A DNA stretch of 64,000 bases, taken from positions 62,001 through 126,000 of the forward strand of contig CAVZUA010000035.1 of assembly GCA_963778385.1 (NCBI GenBank). The letters run 5' to 3'. The DNA comes from DATARH01 sp963778385 (GTDB lineage: Bacteria > Pseudomonadota > Alphaproteobacteria > ATCC43930 > CGMCC-115725). Of the stretch, positions 53,521-63,460 are shown piece by piece. Within the stretch, counting starts at the first letter, position 1. Each line of letters opens with the position of its first letter. The notes beneath the pieces were generated by a model. That model was not told the origin of the DNA and made no database searches. It saw only the letters and a program-made list of their open reading frames with translations. The translations under genes and the position numbers were made by a program.

Positions 53521-53612
53521 CGCGGCATGCTGTGCCGCGTCTCCATCCCGGTCAATCCAGGAAGCGGACGGGGCAGCCCAAACTTTCGGCTTTACGCGCG
53601 GCTGCATCGGCC

Positions 53613-54230
53613 TCAGCCGAGGATTTGCCGGAATGTTAGATTGACCCTGGGGCCGCAAGGGCGGCTTTCCTTGGCAATGCCGTGTTTCCAGCAGTGCTGT
53701 GTATCGCCTTGCATCAGCAGCAGGCTCCCCGACGTCAGCCGCAAATGCACCGGCGACACCTGCTTCGATCTCTTGTGCTTGAGGATGAAGGTCCGCGCTT
53801 CGCCCAGGCTGACCGACGCGATGATCGGCCGTTCACCCAGTTCGGGCTCGTTGTCGCTGTGAAACCCGATGCTGTCGCGCTGATCCCGGTAGTAATTGAG
53901 AAGCACGCTGTTGAAGCTCGCTTCGGCGACCGCCTCGACCCGGGCTTTGATGCCGCGCAGGAGCGGCGTCCAGGCCAAGGGCTGAAGGCAAAGGCCGGAA
54001 TAGGCATAGCTGCGGCCGGCGTCGCCGTACCAGGCGACGAGACGCGGTTGCGGCACGCGCCGCCCCCACATGACGACCTCTTCGCATCGCCACGGGACCT
54101 CGGCGATCAGGCGTTGCAAAATCTCCGTGTCGGGCTGCGCCAGTTCGAGGCGGCGCAGGTAGAGCACGTCCGCATCCGGCATCGCGACCCGCTCGAAGCC
54201 GATGTCAGCCGCAATCCGCTCCTCAGCCAT
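53613..54230 (-). CDS. alkB: Alpha-ketoglutarate-dependent dioxygenase AlkB
   Basis: The 205-residue enzyme repairs 1-methyladenine and 3-methylcytosine in DNA or RNA by oxidative demethylation. Iron ligands are H124 and D126 (SIGFHSDNEPELG) and H183 (CWKHGIAK); 2-oxoglutarate is held by R195 and R201 (PRVNLTFR), with the same six-residue spacing as in E. coli AlkB. The NYYRDQRDSIGFH segment fits the ALKBH2/3-like branch. The open frame runs to 54320, but ATG at 54230 gives a typical N-terminus after a GAGGA site. It is divergent from dnaK. Confidence 0.9.
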   Translation of the reverse strand: MAEERIAADIGFERVAMPDADVLYLRRLELAQPDTEILQRLIAEVPWRCEEVVMWGRRVPQPRLVAWYGDAGRSYAYSGLCLQPLAWTPLLRGIKARVEAVAEASFNSVLLNYYRDQRDSIGFHSDNEPELGERPIIASVSLGEARTFILKHKRSKQVSPVHLRLTSGSLLLMQGDTQHCWKHGIAKESRPCGPRVNLTFRQILG

Positions 54231-54325
54231 GCGGGCTCTTTCCTCGACAGGCCAATGACTTGCTAAAACCATCAAAAGCAGGGTCCAGTTCAGCCGAACA
54301 TTGCGTTTTCCGTACGGCATCGGCG

Positions 54326-54354
54326 GTTGTCGCGCGCGCCGAGCCTCCTATATT
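54326..54354 (+). promoter_or_regulatory. Candidate heat-shock (sigma-32-type) promoter of dnaK
   Basis: A gttg at 54326-54329 and cctatatt at 54347-54354, separated by 17 bases, resemble the alphaproteobacterial sigma-32 consensus (CTTG and CYTATNT). It lies 98 bases before the dnaK ATG. The -35 is imperfect and no CIRCE element is seen. Confidence 0.4.
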
Positions 54355-54451
54355 AGCTCCTGTCAGCCGGTTCGCGGCTGATGTCATTTCCCGGGGGACC
54401 GGGGCGGTGCCTATGCGGGCCGTTCGGTCCTGCTATTGACATGAGGTTTCC

Positions 54452-56401
<1,950 letters not shown>

Positions 56402-56442
56402 TTCCCGGCTAGACGGCAGTGCCGCAGGGCATGATCCTTGCT

Positions 56443-56469
56443 CACCCCCGGGCGGCAAGCCTGGGGGTG
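56443..56469 (+). terminator. Stem-loop between dnaK and dnaJ
   Basis: The arms cacccccggg and cctgggggtg (10 bp with one G-T wobble) enclose a 7-base loop. With no T-run after it, it is more likely a processing or partial attenuation site that lowers dnaJ relative to dnaK than a true terminator. Confidence 0.4.
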
Positions 56470-56502
56470 GCGCTCCCTCCGCGATTCGAACCATGATTGG
56501 CC

Positions 56503-57630
56503 ATGGCTAAGCAGGATTATTACGAGACCCTGGGCGTCTCAAAGGGCGCGAGCGCCGACGATCTGAAGCGCGCCTACCGCAAGATGGCGATGCAGTTCCA
56601 CCCCGACCGCAATGCCGGGGACAAGGCTGCCGAGCAGAAATTCAAGGACGTCAGCGAAGCCTACGAGGTCCTCAAGGACGACCAGAAACGCGCCGCTTAT
56701 GACCGGTTCGGCCACGCGGCGTTCGAGAATGGCGGAATGGGCGGCGCCGGCGGGTTTGGCGGTTTCCAGGGCGGTTTTGCCGACATTTTCGAGGAGATGT
56801 TCGGCGCTATGGGCGCTGGTCGGCGCGAGGCCGGGCCGAACCGCGGCGGCAGCGACCTGCGCTACAACCTCGAAATCAGCCTGGAAGACGCGTTCAAGGG
56901 CAAGCAGACCACGGTGCGCGTCAACACCTTTGCGCAATGCGAGCCGTGTCATGGTCGCGGCGCCGAGCCCGGCTCGTCGCCGGCGACCTGCCGCACCTGC
57001 CAGGGTCACGGTCGCGTTCGCGCGCAGCAGGGCTTCTTCACTATCGAGCGCACCTGCCCGACCTGCCAGGGCGCTGGGACGGTCATCGAAAAGCCGTGCC
57101 GTTCGTGCGGCGGCCAGGGCCGCATCCGGCGCGAGAAGACACTGTCGGTCAACATTCCGCCCGGCGTCGAGGACGGCACCCGCATCCGCCTCGCCGGTGA
57201 GGGCGAGGTCGGGATGCTCGGCGCGGCGGCGGGCGATCTCTACATCTTCATCAGCATCGCCCAGCACGCGATCTTCCAGCGCGACGGCGCCAACATCTAT
57301 TGCCGGGTGCCGCTGCCGTTCACCACGGCGGCGCTGGGCGGCTCGGTCGAGGTGCCGACGGTTGAGGGCGCGCGCACAAAGGTCACCGTGCCCACCGGGA
57401 CGCAATCGGGCCACCGCTTTCGGCTCAAGGGCAAGGGCATGACCGTGCTGCGCTCGCCGGTGCGCGGCGACATGTACGTGCAGGCCGTGGTCGAGACGCC
57501 GGTCAACCTGACCAAACGCCAGCAAGAATTGCTGCGCGAATTCGAGAAGGAAGGCGGCAGCAGGACCAATCCGGAAAGCGAAGGTTTCTTCGCGCGGGTG
57601 AAGGAATTCTTCGAGGATCTGCGGGAGTAA
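56503..57630 (+). CDS. dnaJ: Chaperone protein DnaJ (Hsp40)
   Basis: The 375-residue type I Hsp40 begins with the J domain (YYETLGVSKGASADDLKRAY, HPD at residues 33-35), followed by a Gly/Phe-rich linker, the zinc-finger domain with four CxxCxGxG repeats (CEPCHGRG, CRTCQGHG, CPTCQGAG, CRSCGGQG) and the C-terminal substrate-binding part. It delivers clients to DnaK and stimulates its ATPase. ATG at 56503 is the true start; a TTG two codons earlier is an alternative. Confidence 0.97.
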   Translation: MAKQDYYETLGVSKGASADDLKRAYRKMAMQFHPDRNAGDKAAEQKFKDVSEAYEVLKDDQKRAAYDRFGHAAFENGGMGGAGGFGGFQGGFADIFEEMFGAMGAGRREAGPNRGGSDLRYNLEISLEDAFKGKQTTVRVNTFAQCEPCHGRGAEPGSSPATCRTCQGHGRVRAQQGFFTIERTCPTCQGAGTVIEKPCRSCGGQGRIRREKTLSVNIPPGVEDGTRIRLAGEGEVGMLGAAAGDLYIFISIAQHAIFQRDGANIYCRVPLPFTTAALGGSVEVPTVEGARTKVTVPTGTQSGHRFRLKGKGMTVLRSPVRGDMYVQAVVETPVNLTKRQQELLREFEKEGGSRTNPESEGFFARVKEFFEDLRE

Positions 57631-57649
57631 TCCTTACTTTCACCCTTTC

Positions 57650-57898
57650 CTTGGCCGGGCTTGAACCGGCCACCCACGTCTTCATTGCTGCTCCTCGGAG
57701 AGAGAAATACGGGCTTAAGCGACTCGTTTACTTCGAGGAGCATCCCATGCTGCTCGCAGCGCGGCAGCGCGAGATGAACATAAAGCACTGGCCGCGAAAG
57801 TGGAAAGTACAGCTGATCCATCAAGCGAACCCGTTTTGGGAAGATCTCTACGATCGCTTGACGTGAAGACGTGGATGGCCGGGTCAAGCCCGGCCAAG
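57650..57898. repeat. Inverted-repeat pair (family B units) bounding a GIY-YIG remnant
   Basis: The left unit (57650-57683) and right unit (57865-57898) are 34-base inverted repeats with 2 mismatches. Both contain the family B core (ggccggg...ccggcca) and read cttggccggg at the outer ends and acgtcttc at the inner ends. Between them is 181 bases holding the end of a GIY-YIG nuclease gene. The 311-base stretch 57631-57941 has no intact gene. Confidence 0.8.
57705..57866 (+). pseudogene. C-terminal remnant of a GIY-YIG endonuclease
   Basis: The reading frame ends at a TGA at 57864-57866 and encodes YGLKRLVYFEEHPMLLAARQ followed by REMNIKHWPRKWKVQLIHQA and NPFWEDLYDRLT. This is the C-terminal half of the small COG2827-type GIY-YIG nucleases: the catalytic Glu region, and the REKxIKxWxRxWK and NPxWxDLY motifs. 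The GIY and YIG strands, with the catalytic Tyr and Arg, are missing. The TTG at 57651 that opens the frame lies in the inverted repeat and gives no family sequence. The upstream part was lost, and the remainder is flush with the right repeat. Confidence 0.75.
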
Positions 57899-57941
57899 GC
57901 GAGAAGTTGTTGGATGCTGGGTATCTGCCGTCGGTTCGTCG

Positions 57942-58421
57942 CTACCGCAGTACAAAACTCGCCCAATCCGTGGCGAGCGTGCCGACCCAATCGTCCCGGC
58001 TGCCATCGCTGTTGCGATAGTTGAGACGCACTTGATAGCGGCCCGGTCGTGGCGCGATGCAAATCGCCGCGTCGTAAGTCAGGCTCTCTGTCTCGCCCGG
58101 TGCGAGCGTGACTCGGCCGGCCTCGGGGTCGGCGGGCGGGACGGGCGGCGGACAATGCGGCACGCGCGCCCCGGTCGCGTCACGAAATTCGAGCGCCAGC
58201 GCCGCCGGCGCCATGGCGCGGCCGTCGATCTTCAGCGGCGCCCCGCTTGTGTTGGTAAACGCTGCCTTTGCCGCAAAGCCGCGGATATCGGTGAGCGACG
58301 GCGTGGTGACCGTGAACTCGACCGCGAGCCCGTTATCCTCGGCACGCATCGCCGGCAGCTGGGCCAAGGCCGTCCCGATGGCGAGAGGCGCGGCGAGCGT
58401 CGCCACGCCGAGCTGTCGCAT
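57942..58421 (-). CDS. Exported protein of unknown function
   Basis: The 159-residue product has an N-terminal signal-like segment (LGVATLAAPLAIGTALAQ, cleavage near residue 20) followed by a beta-rich domain, including VEFTVTTPSLTDIRGFAAKA and RVTLAPGETESLTYDAAICI, that resembles periplasmic immunoglobulin-like or copper-chaperone folds, without conserved Met/His ligands. I do not recognise a named family. ATG at 58421 overlaps the upstream esterase stop as ATGA, so the two are coupled. Confidence 0.6.
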   Translation of the reverse strand: MRQLGVATLAAPLAIGTALAQLPAMRAEDNGLAVEFTVTTPSLTDIRGFAAKAAFTNTSGAPLKIDGRAMAPAALALEFRDATGARVPHCPPPVPPADPEAGRVTLAPGETESLTYDAAICIAPRPGRYQVRLNYRNSDGSRDDWVGTLATDWASFVLR

Positions 58422-59368
58422 CACGACCCCGTCAGCCCCATCATCTTCAGCACGGCGTCGCCGAGGAGGCCATAGGGATTGCACAGCGTCTCGGGCAGGT
58501 CGAGATGGCTGTAGTTCTCGGCGACGATCAGCTCTCGCAGCTTGCCGGTGTCGCGCACCGCGGCGGCGAATTCCTTGGCCTGGCGGATGAATTCGGGTGT
58601 CTCGTAGGTGCCGTAAGAGACGATCAGCGGTGTGCCGAGCCGGTTGAGATGGCGGATGGGACTCAGCGCCTCGATCATCGCATCAGTGAACTTGACGTAA
58701 TTGGCGCGTGCCGAGAGTCGCACCGGCGCCAGCTCGTACATGCCGCTGGTGCACAATCCGCCCTTAACGATGTTGGCCGGCACATCGAATTCGCGCGGCC
58801 AGTCGGTGGTCAGCGCCACCCCGGCGAGATGCGCGCCCGACGACTGGCCGCCGATATAGAGGCGGTCGCGGTCGCCGCCAAAGCTCGCGGCGTTGCGCCA
58901 GACCCAGGCAATCGCCCGACGCACCTGCTCGGCCATCGGGAAGAGGCTGCCGCCGGCGTCGGCGACATTGATGAAGTCGGGGACCACGTAATGCGCGCCG
59001 GCGGCGGTGAACATTTCGGCCGGCGCCGAATAGCTCTTGGCGTCGCCGCGGATCCACGCCCCGCCGTGGATGAAGATGAAGATCGGCGCGTTGGGTTTGG
59101 GGGTACGGAAAAGGTCGAGGTGCTCGATCTCCGTGTCGCCATAGGCCCGGTGCTCCGGCTCTCCGATCCGCACGCGGGTGCGGGCGCTCTTGCTCGCCCA
59201 GCGCTTGTTGAGCTGCAGGATATTCGGCTGGTAGGCCGCTTGGTCATAGGCGGCGTCGAGCTCGATCTGGTCGTAATCGAGAAAGACCGGCGGACCCTTC
59301 TCATGCGGTGGCGGCCCGCGATAGGGGTCGACGCGCGGCGGCGGGAGGATGATGGGGGCGGCGTTCAC
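58421..59368 (-). CDS. Alpha/beta-hydrolase of the HSL/BD-FAE family (esterase or kynurenine-formamidase-like)
   Basis: The 315-residue esterase has the HGG oxyanion motif (IFIHGGAWIRGDAKSY, residues 101-103), the nucleophile motif GGQSSGAHLAG (S176), and a late His in ENYSHLDLPETL. The HGGAWI and GQSSGAH combination fits the arylformamidase/BD-FAE group as well as hormone-sensitive-lipase-like esterases. The open frame extends to an ATG at 59422 that sits inside a palindrome. I prefer GTG at 59368, which begins outside it; the ribosome site is weak for both. Confidence 0.82.
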   Translation of the reverse strand: MNAAPIILPPPRVDPYRGPPPHEKGPPVFLDYDQIELDAAYDQAAYQPNILQLNKRWASKSARTRVRIGEPEHRAYGDTEIEHLDLFRTPKPNAPIFIFIHGGAWIRGDAKSYSAPAEMFTAAGAHYVVPDFINVADAGGSLFPMAEQVRRAIAWVWRNAASFGGDRDRLYIGGQSSGAHLAGVALTTDWPREFDVPANIVKGGLCTSGMYELAPVRLSARANYVKFTDAMIEALSPIRHLNRLGTPLIVSYGTYETPEFIRQAKEFAAAVRDTGKLRELIVAENYSHLDLPETLCNPYGLLGDAVLKMMGLTGS

Positions 59369-59390
59369 TGGCGTTGTTCTTTCCGGGAAA

Positions 59391-59526
59391 CCCTCACCCG
59401 TCCATCGCTGCGCGATGGCCACCCTCTCCCGCTAGCGGGAGAGGGGTTCTCAAGTACCGTATCAATAGCCCCTCTCCCGCTTGCGGGAGAGGGAAGGACC
59501 CGCGCCGAAGGCGTGGGAGGGTGAGG
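59391..59526. repeat. Paired palindromic repeat, family A (variant ccctctcccgc/gcgggagaggg)
   Basis: Outer ccctcacccgtc and gggagggtgaggg are inverted, and two hairpins ccctctcccgc-tagc-gggagagg and cccctctcccgc-ttgc-gggagaggg lie within. It is the same type as at 63461. It separates the esterase from the LigB-type dioxygenase gene upstream. Confidence 0.8.
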
Positions 59527-59527
59527 G

Positions 59528-60580
59528 CTACGGCCGCCAGACCGCGAAGCACTTGTCCGAGTTGAAGATGTAGCTCTCGACATAGTCGATGATCTCGGGC
59601 TCGCGCTTCAATTCGTGCATCGCACCGCCGAGCGTCACCCAGTTGAGGAATTCCTGCTGGCCGGCATCCTCGATCTGCGGCGTCGTCAGCTCGCGCCAGC
59701 GCGACTGCTTGCCGGAGGCCAGCTCGTCAAAACGCGCGCGGTCGCCGGCATTGTCGGGATAGAGGTAATGGTTCTTCGGCGTGAGGAAGGCATGCGACCA
59801 GGAGGACGAGGCGATCAGCGCCACCCGCCACGGGCTATCCGCCAGCAGCCGCGCGATCGCCGCGCCGACATCAAAGCAGCGTCGCGGGTTGGGGCCGGGC
59901 GGATCGACCAGGTTGGGGTCGGCATCGCCGGTCAGATGGGCCGTGGAGCCGCGTTTGGCGATGACGCTCGACCCGTAGCAGTTCACATGAAACGGCACGA
60001 CCGGGTAGGGGAAACCCTTCCGGTCGTAGTCGAGATACATCACCGTATTGATAAAGGCGTGCGGCAGCCCGTTTTCGTAGCGCATCTTGTAGGCATAGCT
60101 GACGTCGATATCCGCCTCGATCAGCTTTGCCGCGAGGTAAGACGCGCCGGCCTTGTGGCCCTTGGTCTTGATGACCGTATCCTTGCCCTCGCCCCAGACA
60201 TTGGTGTTGCCCATGAAATAGCGGGCGAAGGGCTGCGACTCGGTCTCCTCCTGGAGGAAGACGCAGAATGACGGCACCCCTTCTTCGCGGAAATTCTCGT
60301 ACTGGTCGTCGCCAAAGATCACGACAAAGTCGGGCTTGAACGCGTCGATCGCCTCGCGCGCCTTGCGGAAGCCGTTGACGAGGCGCTTGCGGTGTTCCTT
60401 CGCGGAGGCGACCGGATCCCTCCACTCCTCGCGCATCTGCGCCGGCCAGGTCTTCGGGTCTTTGAGCTTCTCCGGCACCTGGTCGCTGTTGAGCGTGCGG
60501 TTCAACAAGCCCGCCATTTGCTCATCGGGCTGGATGAGGCCGGGATAATGGGTGACACCGACACCGAGGATTTCGCCCAT
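59528..60580 (-). CDS. Class III extradiol ring-cleavage dioxygenase (LigB-like)
   Basis: The 350-residue protein matches the LigB superfamily of non-haem-iron catechol or protocatechuate cleavers: the N-terminal ligand loop ILGVGVTHYPGLIQPDE (H11), the metal-site region DFVVIFGDDQYENF, HVNCYGSS and the catalytic His in SSSWSHAFL. It would open a dihydroxylated aromatic ring next to the diol. ATG at 60580 is preceded by GGGAGG. The open frame to 60775 is not supported by homology. It is on the same strand as the esterase and exported protein and may form one unit with them despite the intervening repeat. Confidence 0.85.
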   Translation of the reverse strand: MGEILGVGVTHYPGLIQPDEQMAGLLNRTLNSDQVPEKLKDPKTWPAQMREEWRDPVASAKEHRKRLVNGFRKAREAIDAFKPDFVVIFGDDQYENFREEGVPSFCVFLQEETESQPFARYFMGNTNVWGEGKDTVIKTKGHKAGASYLAAKLIEADIDVSYAYKMRYENGLPHAFINTVMYLDYDRKGFPYPVVPFHVNCYGSSVIAKRGSTAHLTGDADPNLVDPPGPNPRRCFDVGAAIARLLADSPWRVALIASSSWSHAFLTPKNHYLYPDNAGDRARFDELASGKQSRWRELTTPQIEDAGQQEFLNWVTLGGAMHELKREPEIIDYVESYIFNSDKCFAVWRP

Positions 60581-60673
60581 CGTGCACCTCCCTAGGAGTG
60601 AATTTTGCAAATCATAGCAGAGCGCCGCTTTATTCTCGACTAGGATCGATGGCAACGGCCGATGCGGTCTTGA

Positions 60674-60709
60674 TGTTAGGTAAAGCTTTGCACCTGTTAG
60701 GCCATGCCT
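60674..60709 (+). promoter_or_regulatory. Candidate operator of the HigBA operon
   Basis: Two copies of tgttagg (60674-60680 and 60695-60701) lie 21 bases apart, two helical turns, and the second overlaps an imperfect palindrome aggc-cat-gcct (60699-60709). They are 20-50 bases upstream of higB, in a local AT-rich stretch. HigA-type antitoxins repress their own operon from such sites. Confidence 0.35.
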
Positions 60710-60722
60710 TACATTCCGCAAT

Positions 60723-60998
60723 GTGATCCGAAGCTTCAAACACCGTGGTCTCAAGGAATTGTTCGAGACCGGCAAATCAGCTCGGATCAGACCAGACTTA
60801 CATCGGCGGGCTTTGATACGGTTGGATGCGCTGGATGCGGTTCGTTCGCTCGACGGTCTGCGACAACCTGGCTTCGACTTTCATGCTCTTCACGGGAAGC
60901 CGCAGCGATACTCAATCCACGTGAATGGACCGTGGTGCATCACTTTCGAGTGGGAAGGGTCGGAGGCGCTGAGGGTCGATCTGGAGCAATATCATTGA
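60723..60998 (+). CDS. higB: HigB-type toxin (RelE superfamily mRNA interferase)
   Basis: The 91-residue toxin has the HigB pattern MIRSFKHRGLKELFETGKSA, LDALDAVRSLDGLRQPGFDF, HALHGKPQRYSIHVNGPWCI and the C-terminal VDLEQYH. This family cleaves mRNA on the ribosome. The start is GTG at 60723. It precedes the antitoxin by 10 bases, the reverse of most toxin-antitoxin loci but normal for HigBA. The local sequence is lower in GC than the surroundings, consistent with lateral arrival. Confidence 0.9.
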   Translation: MIRSFKHRGLKELFETGKSARIRPDLHRRALIRLDALDAVRSLDGLRQPGFDFHALHGKPQRYSIHVNGPWCITFEWEGSEALRVDLEQYH

Positions 60999-61008
60999 GG
61001 GATAGACG

Positions 61009-61320
61009 ATGACCGGACTCTCTGTCGATCGGCCGCTAGCGCGCGCGCCGAGCCATCCCGGTGAGCTGATGCGGGAAATCTTAGAGGAGCATTTGAATTT
61101 GCCGATCGCCGCTGCCGCCCGCCGAATGAAAATATCACGCCCGTCGCTCTACGCCGTCTTGAACGGGACAGCTGCGGTGACCGCTGACATGGCGCTGCGT
61201 TTCGCCCGACTTAGTGGCGGCGCTCCAGAGCTGTATGTTCAAATGCAGGCGCAGCGCGACCTTTGGCTCGCAGCGCAACAACTCCGCGAGGCACTCAAAG
61301 AAATCGAGCCCGCCGTGTGA
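61009..61320 (+). CDS. higA: HigA-type antitoxin (XRE-family HTH)
   Basis: The 103-residue antitoxin has a helix-turn-helix of the HigA/VapI type: PSHPGELMREILEEHLNLPI, AAAARRMKISRPSLYAVLNG, DMALRFARLSGGAPELYVQM. It neutralises the toxin and binds the operon promoter. ATG at 61009 follows GAGGGA. The next gene begins 29 bases downstream with its own strong ribosome site and may be read from the same transcript. Confidence 0.92.
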   Translation: MTGLSVDRPLARAPSHPGELMREILEEHLNLPIAAAARRMKISRPSLYAVLNGTAAVTADMALRFARLSGGAPELYVQMQAQRDLWLAAQQLREALKEIEPAV

Positions 61321-61349
61321 ACTGATAAACCAACAGCAGGAGGGAGAAA

Positions 61350-62156
61350 ATGCCGAGCTTCAAGCCCTCAGCCGATCTCGACATGCATTACGAGGTCGAT
61401 GATTTCACCGATCCGTGGACCTCGCCCGAAACCGTGCTTCTGCTGCACGGCAATGCCGAGAGCGGGCTCGCCTGGTGGCGCTGGGTGCCCAAGCTCGGGC
61501 GGCAATACCGGGTGGTGCGGCCGGATATGCGCGGGTTTGGCCAATCGTCGCCGATGCCGCGCGACTACCCGTGGACGCTCGACCGGCTGATCGAGGATTT
61601 CTGCCTGCTGATGGACCATCTCGGCATCGACCGTTTCCATCTGGTTGGCGCCAAGATCGGCGGCACCGTGGCGCGCGCCTTTGCCGCGCGGCGGCCGGAG
61701 CGGGTCAAGACGCTGACCGTCGTCGGCTCGCCGCCGCCCTATCGCGAGGAAGCGGCAAAGAGCGTCGACGCCACGATCAAGATGTTCGAGGACCACGGCG
61801 TCGAATATTGGGCGCGTCAGAACATGGGCAACCGGCTCGGCAGCTACTTTCCGCCGGAGGGGTTCGAGTTCTGGGTCAGGTTTATGGCGCGCACCGCCGT
61901 CTCGACGCAGATCGGCTTTATGCCGACGATCGCGATCGCCGACATCCGCGCCGACGTCCCGAAGATCAAATGCCCGACGCTGGTCGTCACCACCGAGGAC
62001 AGCGCGCTCGGCTCGGTCGCCGCGATGCGCGCCTGGCAAGAGCAGATCGCCGGCTCGGAGCTGGTGGTGCTGCCGGGCAACTCCTACCACGTCGCCGCGA
62101 CGCACGCCGACCCGGCATCGGAGGCGACCTTGGATTTTCTGAAGCGGCGGGGCTGA
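61350..62156 (+). CDS. Alpha/beta-hydrolase fold protein with Lys at the nucleophile position
   Basis: The 268-residue protein has the oxyanion HGNAESGLAWW, the strand YRVVRPDMRGFGQSS, an elbow FHLVGAKIGGTVARAFA, an acid strand TLVVTTEDSALGS and a late His in NSYHVAATHAD. The elbow reads G100-A-K102-I-G104 where G-x-S-x-G is expected, so the serine nucleophile is replaced by Lys, while the acid and His survive. It probably does not hydrolyse esters by the usual route; it might bind a carbonyl through the lysine. AGGAGGG precedes ATG at 61350. The gene is followed by a MetE-like gene after a palindrome. Confidence 0.82.
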   Translation: MPSFKPSADLDMHYEVDDFTDPWTSPETVLLLHGNAESGLAWWRWVPKLGRQYRVVRPDMRGFGQSSPMPRDYPWTLDRLIEDFCLLMDHLGIDRFHLVGAKIGGTVARAFAARRPERVKTLTVVGSPPPYREEAAKSVDATIKMFEDHGVEYWARQNMGNRLGSYFPPEGFEFWVRFMARTAVSTQIGFMPTIAIADIRADVPKIKCPTLVVTTEDSALGSVAAMRAWQEQIAGSELVVLPGNSYHVAATHADPASEATLDFLKRRG

Positions 62157-62160
62157 AAAT

Positions 62161-62256
62161 CCCCCACCCCGACCCTGCCCCGCTAGCGGGGCAGGGAGAA
62201 GCAGTTGCCGGCGGCACCAATCCCCTCCCTCGCTAGCGGGGGAGGGAGAGTGGGGG
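62161..62256. repeat. Paired palindromic repeat, family A
   Basis: The left unit cccccaccccgaccc with hairpin cctgccccgc-tagc-ggggcagg and the right unit with hairpin cctccctcgc-tagc-gggggagg, closing with gtggggg, make up the usual layout. It separates the Lys-type hydrolase and the MetE-like gene. Confidence 0.8.
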
Positions 62257-62286
62257 AAAGGCAGCCAGTCGAACAGGGAGAACCGC

Positions 62287-63459
62287 ATGTACAAAGCCAC
62301 CGCCGACAAGGTCCTGCCGACCTCGATCATCGGTTCGCTGCCGCGGCCGGCCTGGCATACCGCGCAACTCGGCCGGCGCGCTTTTCTCGAAGCGATGGTC
62401 AATGCCCGCTGGCGCGAGCAGTACGAGGATGCGGTCTCGACCCATCTGCGGGCACAGGAGATCGCCGGGCTCGATATCTGCACCGATGGCGATGCGCATT
62501 ACGACGAGGAGATCGGCGGTTGGAGCTGGCAGAACTACCCGCTGACCCATATGGCCGGGTTTTCGTCCGAGACCGCGCTGACCGTGCCGGCGGTCAATCT
62601 CGCGGCGGTGCCGCGCGGACAGATCCTGCACGACCAGCTCGAAACGCGGGTGGTGCCGCGCATCACCGGACCGCTGGGGCCGGGCAATCTGCAATATCCG
62701 GCGATGTGGAAGGTGGCGCAGCGGCTGACGCCGCGGCCGGTCAAGTTCGGCACGATCATGCCAGAGCTTTTGGCCGCGGCGGTCGAGGACGATTACTACA
62801 AGGACCCCGTCGAGCGCGTCTGGGCGTTCAGCGAAGCAATCAACCAGGAACTCAACGCGCTCGCCGATGCCGGCTGCCCGGTGATCCAGCTAGAGGAGCC
62901 GCAAATCCACATGGTGCCGGCCCGCGGCAAGCCGTTTGGCCGGCTGGAAATCCCCGAGCTGGTCAAGATCTTCAACAACACCGTCAAGGGCCTGCGCGGC
63001 AAGACCGAGGTGTGGTGCCACACCTGCTGGGGCAACCCGGCGCAGCAACGCATCTTCCGCGACATCCAGAGCTATCAGCCGACGCTCGACGCACTCAACC
63101 AGGTTGACGCCGACGCGCTGACCTTTGAGACATGCTCGTCGGGCACCGGCGATCTGGAGGCGATCGGCAAGATCGTCACCGGCAAGAAGGTGGTGATCGG
63201 CGTCATCGACCATCACACCTTGCAGATCGAGCGGCCCGATCAGGTCGCGGACATCATTCGGGAAGCCTTGAAGCATCTGCCGGTGGAGCGGGTGGTGATC
63301 TCGTCGGATTGCGGCATGGGCCGCGAAGGCATGAGCCGGCGCCACGCGCAGTACAAGATGGTCGCGATGGTGCTGGGCACGAACCTGGTGAAGAAGGAGC
63401 TGGGGCTGCCCGAGGCACCGTGCCTTGCTGCTGATGCACGGTATTCGCTGGCGGGCTGA
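62287..63459 (+). CDS. MetE C-terminal-domain family protein (cobalamin-independent methyltransferase type)
   Basis: The 390-residue protein corresponds to the C-terminal catalytic barrel of cobalamin-independent methionine synthase, without the N-terminal domain. Zinc-thiolate ligands are visible as H245 and C247 (WCHTCWGN), E281 (FETCSSG) and C342 (SSDCGMGREG). The opening LPTSIIGSLPRP matches the family start. Such stand-alone domains move methyl or alkyl groups to thiols, e.g. in methionine salvage or coenzyme-M-like chemistry; the acceptor is not clear. GGGAGA precedes ATG at 62287. It ends facing a TPP-dependent enzyme gene on the other strand. Confidence 0.85.
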   Translation: MYKATADKVLPTSIIGSLPRPAWHTAQLGRRAFLEAMVNARWREQYEDAVSTHLRAQEIAGLDICTDGDAHYDEEIGGWSWQNYPLTHMAGFSSETALTVPAVNLAAVPRGQILHDQLETRVVPRITGPLGPGNLQYPAMWKVAQRLTPRPVKFGTIMPELLAAAVEDDYYKDPVERVWAFSEAINQELNALADAGCPVIQLEEPQIHMVPARGKPFGRLEIPELVKIFNNTVKGLRGKTEVWCHTCWGNPAQQRIFRDIQSYQPTLDALNQVDADALTFETCSSGTGDLEAIGKIVTGKKVVIGVIDHHTLQIERPDQVADIIREALKHLPVERVVISSDCGMGREGMSRRHAQYKMVAMVLGTNLVKKELGLPEAPCLAADARYSLAG

Positions 63460-63460
63460 C

